Source: Aurelia coerulea
Taxonomy: Eukaryota > Cnidaria > Scyphozoa > Semaeostomeae > Ulmaridae
Length of the DNA: 64,000 bases
Assembly (NCBI GenBank): GCA_039566865.1
Contig: CM076951.1
Span: 20,159,484 to 20,223,483, forward strand
Reading direction: 5' to 3'
The position numbers and the translations under genes were made by a program. The notes beneath the pieces are model-generated. The model made no database searches. It was given only the letters and a program-made list of their open reading frames with translations, and had not been told where the DNA came from. Every line of letters begins with the position of its first letter. The stretch's first letter is position 1. Of this stretch, positions 1 to 8,508 are shown in pieces.

Positions 1-236
1 TGACCACTGATATTTTATATAATACTTAAGTATTGTATGAAATATTAGTTTCGGCCGGCGAAAGTTTGCGTAAGTGGTTGATTTCCAAAATGCAGCTCAT
101 TGACTGGCATAAAACAAAATGGAAGCACAAATGTAGGGCAGGGGTGTCACTCTTTTGTTACATAACACGTAACACAAAAAGCCCTTTTTTCAAGGATATA
201 GGCACCATAGCAGCAACAGAAAGGTACCTGTAAGAA
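1..236. other. No feature recognised
   Basis: AT-rich sequence with only short, non-conserved open frames. I see no exon signals, no similarity to other parts of the window and no repeat structure. Confidence 0.5.
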
Positions 237-525
237 AATACAAGGCCGTGTAATAGCCATGTACAAGCCTTGTAGTTATGGCCTTGTAACCTTGTTATAG
301 CCAAGAATAGCCTTGCTGTAACCTTGTAAATGGCTTGAAAAATGCTAATTAGCCTTGTAGAAGCCTTGTGGAAACCTTGCGTTTGACTGGTTGCAACTTG
401 GAATCTTACTGATAGCCTTGTAATTTTCTTCAAAGGTTACTACAAGGTTATAACAAGGTCATAATCCCTGCTACAAGGATAAAACTTGGCCTGTACAAGG
501 CCAAGTTTAGCCTTGTATCTTTATA
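237..525. repeat. Short-word repeat cluster, CCTTGTA / TACAAGG
   Basis: The heptamer CCTTGTA, its near variants (AACCTTGT, AGCCTTGC) and its complement TACAAGG occur well over a dozen times in under 300 bp with irregular spacing. The forward form dominates the left and middle and the complement the right end, so the transcript could fold on itself. The block ends in a small perfect hairpin, ACTTGGCC then GGCCAAGT. No period is fixed, so this is not a simple tandem repeat. It may be a degenerate minisatellite or part of a foldback element. Confidence 0.6.
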
Positions 526-550
526 CAGGTATGGTGAAGTCGTTTAGGGA

Positions 551-660
551 TTCCAGGGAACAGGGGAACATGCGAAATATATCCAGGGAACAAGGGAACA
601 TGGCCAAAATTAAAAAGGAACAAGGGAACTTCAGATCTTATCCAGGGATCAGGGAAATTT
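551..660 (+). repeat. Degenerate GGGAACARGGGAACA minisatellite, copy 1
   Basis: Three to four irregular units with the core GGGAACAGGGGAACA, about 35-40 bp apart, separated by unrelated AT-rich sequence. In one frame the units read as repeated REQGN peptides, but that frame has no other protein character. The same core recurs about 3.3 kb downstream, so this is a dispersed repeat and not a gene. Confidence 0.55.
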
Positions 661-1077
661 CTATCTGTAATAATTCATTCAAGGATTTTTACATTCAATG
701 GAATTTACTTCTGCCAAAGCAAAGATGGTCCTTGAGATTCATTTTAAGCCAAAGTAACGGCGTCTTTTTGAAAATTTTCCTTGACAAACTATCACAGAAT
801 CGTCTAGACTTCCATTTTAGGGACAAGCAAATTGGATTGTGACAAATGCAAACAAAGGAATCGGGAATGTGTGATGTGGTTTTGGCCCACACTTTCTCCA
901 ATGTGGTGATTCACGAACAACTGTTACAAAATTATGAACGTTTCTAATTTGGCACTGGTGGCGGAAATGGGAAGAAGACAGACATTCTAAAAAATCAACT
1001 TATCTTAGAAACATTTTCGCCTGGGGATGCCAATCTATAAAAGCAACTGTTATCAAATGAACAACAATTCTGTTTAG

Positions 1078-1530
1078 CATTGGCTAACATGGTATCGGTA
1101 GGACTGTTCCCAGCCAAAGTAAAGGGCATGACCTCAGCAATTTTCCTGGAGGCTTCGCCCTCGATCCCATTCATTAGGGGAAGGATGTTCAGTCCATTTT
1201 CATACTCATTTTTAAGGTTATTGGGAGAAAGCCTGTTGCACTTCCCAGAAATCAAGTATCATTTCGAAAGACGGCCCTCGAGATTCCTTTAAAAACGAAG
1301 ACAAAATAGCTGGGTATAGGTTGGGTAAGAATTTTTCGAGAAATGTCACTTTTTCTCGTGCTCTTGATTTATAGGATAACTGTCACAAAACTATCAAAGT
1401 TTCCTCGTCGCTAATGGCAAGCATGATATTGGGAAATGCATTCTAAGCCAAAGTAAAGGGCGTGGTCCCAAAAATTTTCTTGGGTGCCTCGCCCACAGAC
1501 CCCTTCATTTCAATACCCCCACATAATTTA
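1078..1530 (+). repeat. Dispersed repeat family R, left copy
   Basis: Two stretches match sequence at 62.58-62.91 kb. Bases 1273-1530 align with 62583-62905 and share GCTGGGTATAG, CTGTCACAA and CTAATGGCAAGCATGATAT. Bases 1078-1155 align with 62672-62745. The family has an internal sub-repeat containing AAGTAAAGGGCGTGG followed by AAAATTTTCCTGG and a GC-rich GGCTTCGCCC... segment. Weaker pieces occur near 5.78-5.88 and 6.0 kb. The right-hand copy lies between inverted ends of a hAT element, so R may be non-coding sequence of a hAT family or an element nested in it. Confidence 0.6.
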
Positions 1531-1839
1531 CCCTGGCCACGCCGCTGCACAAAGGAGGAAAGGTAGCTAATCACACCAAAGGTATTATCTGTCATGTCGA
1601 GGGGGGGGGTAGTATATTTGTCCGACGGGATGTGCCGTTTTTCAGGGTATCGTTTTCAACAATTTCTTTCTGCGCATGTCATCGTGGCGTGCGGACGTGG
1701 TTTTTGGATCTCCTCAAATCCAAAGATCGACAATCAGAATGTAGGGCACTTATGCCATCTCATTAATGCAGTTAATTTTCTTTCTTTCATTCTTACAATT
1801 TTAAGTTTTAATTCCTTCAACCAATGGTTCAATCTACGC

Positions 1840-2219
1840 TTTTCACATGGTAAAACACTACAAAAGACAACATGGGAGACGAAATGGAAATTTTGTCCCC
1901 CCAGTAGCCAGAACTAATTACAAAAGTAGACTCATAACCAACTTTGGTGTAAAAATCTGGAACAAAATTCCAGATAACATTAGGACTTCTCATTCAAAAA
2001 AGATTTTCGGAAAGCGGTACAAGCAACTTTTACTGCAGACTTATTAATCATTAAAAAGCCATTGGTTTATAAACTCTCTCCCGGTTCTTTTCTTTATCAT
2101 TTTTTTCTTCCTCTCTCTGTCCTCAGTCTGCCTCTATTTTTTGTATATCGTTATTTGTAGCCAAAAGTATTTCCGATAGCATGATTGTATAATTAAAATT
2201 TCTCGTATCTAAATAAATG
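1840..2219 (+). mobile_element. LINE relic: ORF2 C-terminus and 3' region
   Basis: The frame ending at 2047 encodes about 60 residues with the look of a LINE reverse-transcriptase C-terminal tail: an RTNYKSRL-like stretch, then VKIWNKIPDNIR and a basic end RYKQLLLQTY before a stop. This layout (R-T-N-Y, I-W-N-x-I-P, short basic tail) is typical of CR1/L2/RTE-like ORF2 ends. No RT core is present upstream, so it is a 5'-truncated copy. The AT-rich 3' tail is interrupted at 2220 by a foldback element and may resume after 2855. Confidence 0.6.
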
Positions 2220-2220
2220 T

Positions 2221-2855
2221 TATCGCTCGAACAAGGACAGATAATGTTACAATAGAACTCGCTACTTTTCATTGACACCTAGATACAAAGCAATTTGTGA
2301 TTGCAGACAAAGGGAATTCCATGCTCGGTTGGTCAAGACAAAAACAAAAACAAAGCAAGCCGCAAAAATGCCCTGAAACTCGGGTCGCTAGCGCGCTCGC
2401 TGTGCATTCCAGAAATGGTTTTTAAGAGCAAATATTAGCACATATCGAAAGAAGAAGGATATATCTAAACTTCTGCCTCGGGCATTTTATTCATTTTGTG
2501 CAGAAGCCAATTGGGAGGCGATTCAATTTTCGTACTTTTTAGGTGTAATTAAAACACTTACTGCTCAGCTTCTGCACAAAATAAATAAAATGCCCGAGGC
2601 AGAAGTTTAGATATATCCTTCTTCTTTCGACATGTGCTAATATTTGCTCTTTAAAACCATTTCTGAAATGCACAACGAGCGCGCTAGCGACCCGAGTTTC
2701 AGGCCAATTTTTGCGGCTTGCTTTGTTTTTGTTTATGTCTTAACCAACCGAGCATGGAATTCCCTTTGTCTGCAATCACAAATTGCTTTGTATCTAGGTG
2801 TCAATGAAAAGTAGCGAGTTCTATTGTAATATTATCTGTCCTTGTTTATCGCTCG
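2221..2855. mobile_element. MULE-like foldback element with 9-bp target duplication
   Basis: Two arms of about 276 bp (2231-2506 and 2569-2845) are nearly perfect reverse complements around a 62-bp loop. The outer ends read AACAAGGACAG on the left and CTGTCCTTGTT on the right. The identical 9-mer TATCGCTCG lies immediately outside both ends (2221-2229 and 2847-2855), which is a target-site duplication. Long inverted ends with a 9-bp duplication are characteristic of Mutator-like elements. It carries no coding sequence, so it must be mobilised in trans if at all. Arms this similar suggest a young copy or arm-to-arm conversion. Confidence 0.85.
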
Positions 2856-3274
2856 CTATAAACCACGTAACCGAGGGCATATAGCTCGAAAGCTCTACCA
2901 GAGTTCTTTCTATATGTCCTCTTCAGCTCCACTGATTTAGATGCATTACGTAAATTATATTTCACGCGTTTCTCATTATCTGTATAATTTAGCATCATAT
3001 TATATTAGTTTAACATGTAGCTTTTAGCTGAGAATATACATGAAATTGAAAAAAAAAAATTGCAGTGTATCAAAAAGAAGGCAACTTTTTTGGAGCTGGT
3101 TGTCAAAACATGTCACAAGGGGAAATGTTGTTAGATCGGGTTGTTATTTAGTCAATTTTGTGTGTTTTGAGTATACTTTTGACCGAGTTTTTTCTACAAT
3201 CGGCTATCATTGGAAGGGAACAATTCTGGAGCCGGATAATTTTTTTTTCGTGGGCACATCCCAGTACATGTTTA
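2856..3274. other. AT-rich stretch, probably continuing the LINE 3' region
   Basis: Follows the target duplication of the foldback element. It is AT-rich and includes an A-tract near 3049-3058. No coding feature is convincing. Confidence 0.35.
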
Positions 3275-3392
3275 GGTTACGTACACCCTCCCCACCAGGA
3301 TCTTATTCAGAAGATAAATCAGAATTGACTATCCAAGAAGAGGCGTACCACAATCTCCTGGCATATGTCTTAGAACATAGAAATCAAGCAAG
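3275..3392 (+). other. Weak candidate internal exon
   Basis: An open stretch of about 39 codons rich in charged residues (contains SELTIQEEAYHNLLAYVLEH) lies between a possible acceptor (TGTTTAG at 3268-3274) and a possible donor (AGA|GTAAGA at about 3390-3398). The open frame extends upstream from 3040 but is low in protein character there. No family recognised. It could equally be a fragment of an old transposon gene. Confidence 0.2.
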
Positions 3393-3825
3393 AGTAAGAT
3401 AAATTACCAGAGGAAGAGGAGGAACCACACCACAAATGAAAAGATATGACGCTCATCGGAAGCAGTAAAGAATTTTCCAGGATTTATACAATTTGAAGGA
3501 ATGAGAATAATAACAAAAGAAAAAGAAACTCCCGGGAGCACATTTTGAGATGTTTGCCTCTCTCCTGATTGTGCGAACACTAACTTGTGATACTGATGCA
3601 AATGATCAAATTATTTTGGTTGCAATACTTTAAGAAGTAGCCGCATAACATTTAAGAATACTTTGGCCGGTCATTTTTTATTTTATAACGTTTTTCAATG
3701 TTTTATCAAAAGTCAACCCAGGTTTCTTCACATTTTTACGCTCGTCTTCCTCTTGGAAAAACTTTCAAAAATAAGAATAGTTAAAATATCAACTATTAAT
3801 GTGAAAGATATGCCTACCAAAACTC

Positions 3826-3900
3826 CGGGGAACAAGCGGATTTTCTCAAGGGAACAGGGGAACAAGCGGAAATTAAACAGGGAACAGGGGAACATATATC
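3826..3900 (+). repeat. Degenerate GGGAACARGGGAACA minisatellite, copy 2
   Basis: Three units sharing the core of the 551-660 cluster (GGGGAACAAGCGGA, then AGGGAACAGGGGAACA twice). One frame again reads REQGN repeats. Confirms that the word is a dispersed repeat. Confidence 0.55.
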
Positions 3901-4590
3901 CCCCTAAACGACCCTCTTTACTCACAAGATGGAATATAAAAAAACATAAGAAAATTACACAGAAAACGAAAATTGTTCTCCCTGAGTGACCCCCCCCCCC
4001 CCCCCACCCAACCAGAAAAAAATCAATCCTATTTTTGTTCCAAATATTGCTCAGGAGCCCGGGGTCCACTTGACTTTCATTGCAGTAGTACCAGGTTACG
4101 CACTCCAGGAAATCAGCGAAACATGAAAATATACGCTAGAAAAAGATGGAAACAACAACTCCCTCTAAAAAGGCCCCTTTTGACAATTGCCTCTAGAAAA
4201 TTGCCCTTTGATACCTGGCCTTAGATAAGAAGAAGCAAAAATGACACCCAGAAAGGAGTGCACATCCCTTCAGTAAATTATACTAAGTGCTCACCACCCT
4301 GGGGCTCGGGAAGTACTTGAGTAATGTATAAAATAAAGTTTGGGATGACATCAAAAGTTTGTCATAAAAGGGAGTAAAAAATTAATAGAAATTGTCAAAA
4401 ACTTGTATGAAACTCTGAATCTTGAAATCTATGTATTCCATAAAATTCCAAGCTTTGATCACATAGGCAAGGAGAAAATTGCCTCCAGCCCCCAATCATG
4501 TCCACCTGAGAGAGGGGGGCTCTATTTCCCTCTGATACTCCAAGCTAGCAACCCTGGCAGCATATATAAAGCAAAAAGAGATCAAACATT
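3901..4590. other. Unassigned sequence with a poly-C tract
   Basis: Includes a C-run at about 3991-4007. No exon, RNA gene or element ends were recognised. Confidence 0.4.
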
Positions 4591-4594
4591 TGTT

Positions 4595-4705
4595 GGCCGG
4601 GGCATGGCCAGGGTTGCAAAATAAATGGAAAATTCCTGGAAATGCCCCGGCCAGTTGCCCCAGTCAGCCCTGGACATGCCCCGGCCATTGGCCGGGGCGC
4701 GGGCA
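4595..4705. repeat. GCCCCGGCC-rich repeat
   Basis: The word GCCCCGGCC, its complement GGCCGGGGC and close variants (GGCATGGCCAGGG) occur at least four times within about 110 bp, giving several possible stem-loops and a local GC spike in AT-rich surroundings. Confidence 0.5.
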
Positions 4706-4890
4706 CCCTCCTTCCTGGTATCCAACCACAGACTATTTTGGCCTGTACTGTTACTGGATAATATGAGAGGACATCAATAAACTGGATAAAAGCTGACCCC
4801 TTCCTGCTTCTGGTTCCTTCCTTGTTCCTCTTTTGAGTAGGATCTTGCCCTTTCACACAAAGCATAACCCTCCCACAGAGAATAAAAACA

Positions 4891-5443
4891 CAGTAACATG
4901 ATATGGGAAATAACTGAAAGTAAAGTGAAAATAGTTCAAGGATTTCCTTTATAAAAATGAATAGTTTTTAACTTATATTTTCCCAGTACTGGAGTTTCTT
5001 AATTTGTTGGCGATCTGAGAGTTTCTTATGGGCAGTTTCAGGGGTGGCGCCAGGGTAGGGCTAGGGGGCTACAGCCCCCTCATCGGAAGCATATAGCCAC
5101 CCCGTCGGAGGATATTTTGGGTTCTTGTCGGAGGAAATTTGGCAAAATGACGTATGAAAACTGCATTTTCTAGCCATTTTAGCCCTCCTGTCGGAAGCTC
5201 CAGCCCCTCTGTCGGAAAATTCCTGGCGCCACCCCTCGGCAGTTTCTCATAAAAGAAAATACGTGTACACGTATTTTGTTATAAGAAACTGACCATAAGA
5301 AACTCAACCCTCAGATTGCCAAAAAGTAGGAAACTCTAGTACTGGGAAAATATAAGTTAGTTAAGAAACTACTTATTTTGATGAAGAAAATCCTTGACAG
5401 ATCTTTACTTTATTTTCACTTGTTTCCTGTATTATATTACTCG
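4891..5443. mobile_element. Foldback/MITE of the TTATAAGAAAC family, carrier of a nested hAT MITE
   Basis: The left arm (about 4891-5038) and right arm (about 5245-5443) are diverged reverse complements sharing CAAGGATTT..., TTATATTTTCCCAGTACT and TTTCTTATG...CAGTTTC. The right part also contains GTACACGTATTTT and TTATAAGAAAC, words found again in the repeats at 17.0-17.3 and 58.8-59.1 kb. The arms are separated by a 199-bp hAT-like MITE inserted at 5039. Confidence 0.6.
5031..5245. mobile_element. hAT-like MITE with 8-bp target duplication
   Basis: Element 5039-5237 (199 bp) starts CAGGGGTGGCGCCAGG and ends CCTGGCGCCACCCCTC, a near-perfect 16-bp inverted pair with only the last base off. 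The 8-mer GGCAGTTT flanks both sides (5031-5038 and 5238-5245). CAGGG-type ends plus an 8-bp duplication define hAT elements. The interior is non-coding and holds several GTCGGA words. It is nested in the arm of a larger foldback repeat. Confidence 0.85.
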
Positions 5444-5567
5444 TAAGGTACTGGAGTAATGTCTAAACATTGGAAAAGCTTAAAAAACCTTGTTGTGAAG
5501 ATTCTTGTGCAACCTCTAAGAAACTTGTAAGGAACTCTGAGTACTCAAAATGGGATAATTTTAGGAA

Positions 5568-6243
5568 GCTGACAGCAGGGGCGTGGCCAAAGGGGTGCAG
5601 GGGGTGTCGCACCCCTCCAACATTCAGTTTGTTGGCAAATTCATAACATCTGTCGGCAAATCAAAAAAGGTTCCTTGGTACTGGTACTACTGATTGTCTG
5701 TCAGTGTATATAGTTTCCAAATCTTTATAAAGGTTGGTGTAAAATTCAGTGACCGATTTCTTTGAACTGAATGACTGAACGATGCTGGGAGAGGCATTCT
5801 AAGCAAAAGTAGATCAAAGCATATTCTCAAAATTTTCTTGGAGGCTTTGCCCCCAGACCCACGTATTTCAAGATCCCATTTGTCTTAACCTGTACGTGCC
5901 ATTGGCTATAGGGATCCCTATTTGCTACTGTTCATTTGAGCCATGTTTACGATGCAAAATATAACTAAAAAGGGTGTTTCCGTAATTTTCCGAGGGTCCA
6001 AAGGGCGTGGTCACAAAAAAATTTCTGGCCCATTCCCCATACTCCCCCACTCCTCTAGTGCTTCGTTGTAATACATGTATACCATGTGCCTAGATTTTCA
6101 TTTTAATTATCTATTGTTCATAATGTTTCAAACGTCGATTGATATATAATGATGTATATTTCATTTTTTCATTTTTTGTCGGCAAATTGGGGGATCTGCA
6201 CCTCCCCCCAACAATTTTCTTTAGCTTCGCCCCTGGCTGTCAG
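5568..6243. mobile_element. hAT-like non-autonomous element, 660 bp
   Basis: Ends CAGGGGCGTGGCCAAAG (5576) and CTTTAGCTTCGCCCCTG (to 6235) form imperfect inverted repeats. The flanks GCTGACAG (5568-5575) and GCTGTCAG (6236-6243) match in 7 of 8 bases and are best read as an aged 8-bp target duplication. No transposase frame inside. It contains pieces of repeat family R near 5.78-5.88 kb and repeated GTCGGCAAAT words near both ends. Confidence 0.75.
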
Positions 6244-6412
6244 TACTGGCACAGATTCTTAGTTTCTTAAAAAAAGGTACGCCTTATGTTTGTGCCCGTG
6301 ATTATCGTTTGCGCAGCAATTTGCCCTTCCTACCTTCTAATATCCTGCGTAAAAAGGCCATAGAAGAAGGTCCGCGCTTTAGAATTTCGGCCTATTCGCT
6401 CAAATTTTGCGG

Positions 6413-7095
6413 ACCTAGCAAAAAGTCCAAATCAAGGTCAGTGTATTAAAATTTCTCCCGATAGCAAAATTCTAAAACGCAAACCATCGGAAAGTCATGT
6501 TTCTTGGGAAATTCTGCGGGGCAACGTTATACCTTAGTCCTTTCAAATTTTGCCTGCCTTCAATTTAACGCACCCCTTGTGCAGAAGTTTTGCAGGAGTT
6601 TCGCTCCCTCTATTTAGGCTCCCTCTAATTTTCACCCCCCTGGTTTGGATTGATATGACATAATTTGGATGGATATGGCCCCGAGGAAGAGAACACGGTG
6701 GAACTAGAACAACAAAATCACCCCTCAGACACAGGGGAGGACAATATCATTGTTATCAAAGAATAATGAATGTCTCGTATTTTGTATTACAATCAAAACT
6801 AAAGTTTTTTCCTGAAAATAGATTTTTTTGCTTCCTTTGATTATCGCTCCCTCTAATTTTTGCCTCCTAAAATATTTCCGCAATTCGCCTCCTTTAATTT
6901 TCGCTCGGCTCCAGGGCGAAAATTAGAGGCAGGCGAAATTTGAAGGGTCTAAGGTAGTCCTAGTAAAAAGTCCACGAAAGCAAGGTCCGTGTTTTAGAAT
7001 TTCTCCATACAGTATGGCAAAATTCTAAAACGCGGACCAAATTTTGGCGACCGGAAAGTCATGTTCTCAGAAAAGTCCGCGGGGTCCGTGTTATT
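6413..7095. repeat. Diverged repeat pair around a CTCCCTCTAATTTT-rich core
   Basis: Segments 6413-6545 and 6956-7095 are diverged direct copies sharing AAAAAGTCC, TTAGAATTTCTCC, GCAAAATTCTAAAACGC and GGAAAGTCATGTT. Each can also fold internally (TTTTAGAATT against AATTCTAAAA). Between them lie several copies of CTCCCTCTAATTTT and a complement GCGAAAATTAGAGG. This looks like a degraded DNA element with subterminal repeats; no target duplication could be fixed. Confidence 0.5.
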
Positions 7096-7190
7096 GACCC
7101 GGCCAAATTTGATCTGGTCGAAACAAACAGCATTGCATCACCCACTGTTTTCTATTCAATAAAAGTATAGAAAGAAAATATGTAATAACT

Positions 7191-7458
7191 ACAATGCCTG
7201 CCAAAAGTCCCTGGAACACTTTGGCCATTTCTTGACAATCCGCAGTTCTAACCATAGCGATTAGGCTTAAACACCCCCTCACCCCCAAAACAATGTTGAT
7301 TTGGAAGGTTATTGTCCTTGCATTCCATCAGAGTAGCGAATCGTCCTGCCATCCCCATTTTGTCATCACAGAACAACATTGTTCTCAGGGGGAAAGGGGG
7401 AAATCGCAAAAAAATGCAAAAATTGCAAAGGTGTTCCAAGACTTTAGGCAGGCATTGT
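7191..7458. mobile_element. Short MITE, internal-deletion form of the element at 12863-14455
   Basis: 268 bp bounded by ACAATGCCTGCCAAAAGT on the left and ACTTTAGGCAGGCATTGT on the right; inverted ends extend to about 34 bp with small gaps. Its first 124 bp match 12863-12986 with one visible mismatch and its last 147 bp match 14309-14455 with about two. The two blocks overlap here in the 3-bp word TTG, which is present at both deletion edges of the long copy. This is the usual mark of a microhomology-mediated internal deletion. No coding capacity. Confidence 0.8.
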
Positions 7459-7587
7459 CTGAATTTTATTTCGATAATGGCGTTGTACAGGGAAACAAAC
7501 TTCACGCACTTAGGGGTTTTCGATGGTCCTGATTTCATTTTTGACCACCAAAAAGCCATATTTTATGTTGATGACGTCATAATTGGC
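7459..7587 (+). repeat. Flank X shared with 12736-12862 (inverted)
   Basis: About 129 bp with roughly 70% similarity to the reverse complement of 12736-12862. Shared words include CTGAATTTTATTT, AGGGGTTTTCG, CTGATTTCATT and TGACGTCATAATTG. X touches the MITE end at exactly the same base in both places, so X is probably part of the element or its ancestral flank. Confidence 0.6.
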
Positions 7588-7604
7588 AATGAAACCTATT
7601 GTAA

Positions 7605-8508
7605 GCGACTAAGAACACGGCCTATGATAAAGGCTTTCCACAGGCTACCAGGTTTTTAGAAACGGTCACTGATCTCGCGAAAAGTCTCCAAACAACCAAC
7701 GATATGTTGAATTTGGAAAGAGAAAATTCTCGCAAATTTATGGAGGAAAACTTTCAATTACAGATTAGGTTACGAGACCTCGAAATATTTCAAGCTCGTA
7801 AACAAGTTAGTCCAACTCTCAAGAGACATGACGCTTTCCTCATCGATTCGTTGGAAAACAAAGCAAGTGAAACAAATACAATCAAACAAGTTCAAGCAAC
7901 CCGTGCGTCTAACAACAGTGTACATGGGGGTAAAAACGTCGAAACAAATCGAACAAACAATGCGAACAATGCCAATGAATCAAATCGAGTGTCTTTCGGA
8001 CCTGCAACAACGAAACAAAATGAAAACAACGGAACCAAACCGAAGCGAAACACGCAGAACCATCAACAGCCCCGGCGGGGGAAGGAAAATAACCGAAATA
8101 AAACATCGCAGTCCAACCGATCGGTTCCCAACGAAAGATCGCACAATCCAATCCATATCTGCATGGTAGGTGACTCCCAGCTTCGTAGAATGGACGCTGA
8201 TAAAATGTCAAACAACCATCACGAAGTTGTCTTGAATGCAAAATCAGGAATGAAAGTTGAGGAGGCAGCCAATCACGTAGATTCTGAGGCGGATGTGATA
8301 ATCAAGCATGCAGGCACCAATAATCTGCGTGATTCCACCCCAGAAGTTGCAGAAAAGGTTATCAAAACCTTCAAGAAAATCAAGCAGAAATTTTATCGAT
8401 AATGACAATATTTTATATGGTAATATTAGTGATGATGGTTTACATATTAACCAAGGAGGAGCCAAAAGATTTGCACGTAATGTCAAGAAATATGTAGAGT
8501 ATTGGTAG
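7605..8508 (+). pseudogene. LINE ORF1 with a deleted, frameshifted esterase domain
   Basis: The first frame is open from 7605 (first ATG 7704) to a stop at 8402. It encodes a short heptad-like helix (ERENSRKFMEENFQLQ), a long Asn/Thr/Arg-rich linker, and the start of an SGNH hydrolase fold with the nucleophile block VGDSQLRRM and the block III motif HAGTNNL. The domain end, with the catalytic Asp-His motif SDDGLHINQGGAKRFARN, lies in a different frame (to 8508). The middle of the domain, usually about 60-70 residues, is missing at the join near 8390-8400. ORF1 proteins of this type bind LINE RNA. This copy cannot make a full one. Confidence 0.8.
8506..8508 (+). promoter_or_regulatory. Single in-frame UAG between LINE ORF1 and ORF2
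   Basis: The ORF1 C-terminal frame (…KKYVEYW) ends at this TAG and the ORF2 frame starts at the very next codon in the same phase. The first in-frame ATG of ORF2 lies far inside, after the endonuclease. Either the ancestor had one continuous frame and this is a point mutation, or ORF2 is made by stop-codon readthrough or termination-reinitiation. Confidence 0.45.

Noticed and set aside
3040..3402. A 120-codon gene
   Set aside because: The first two thirds have low protein character. Only the last third could be an exon, and no family is recognised.
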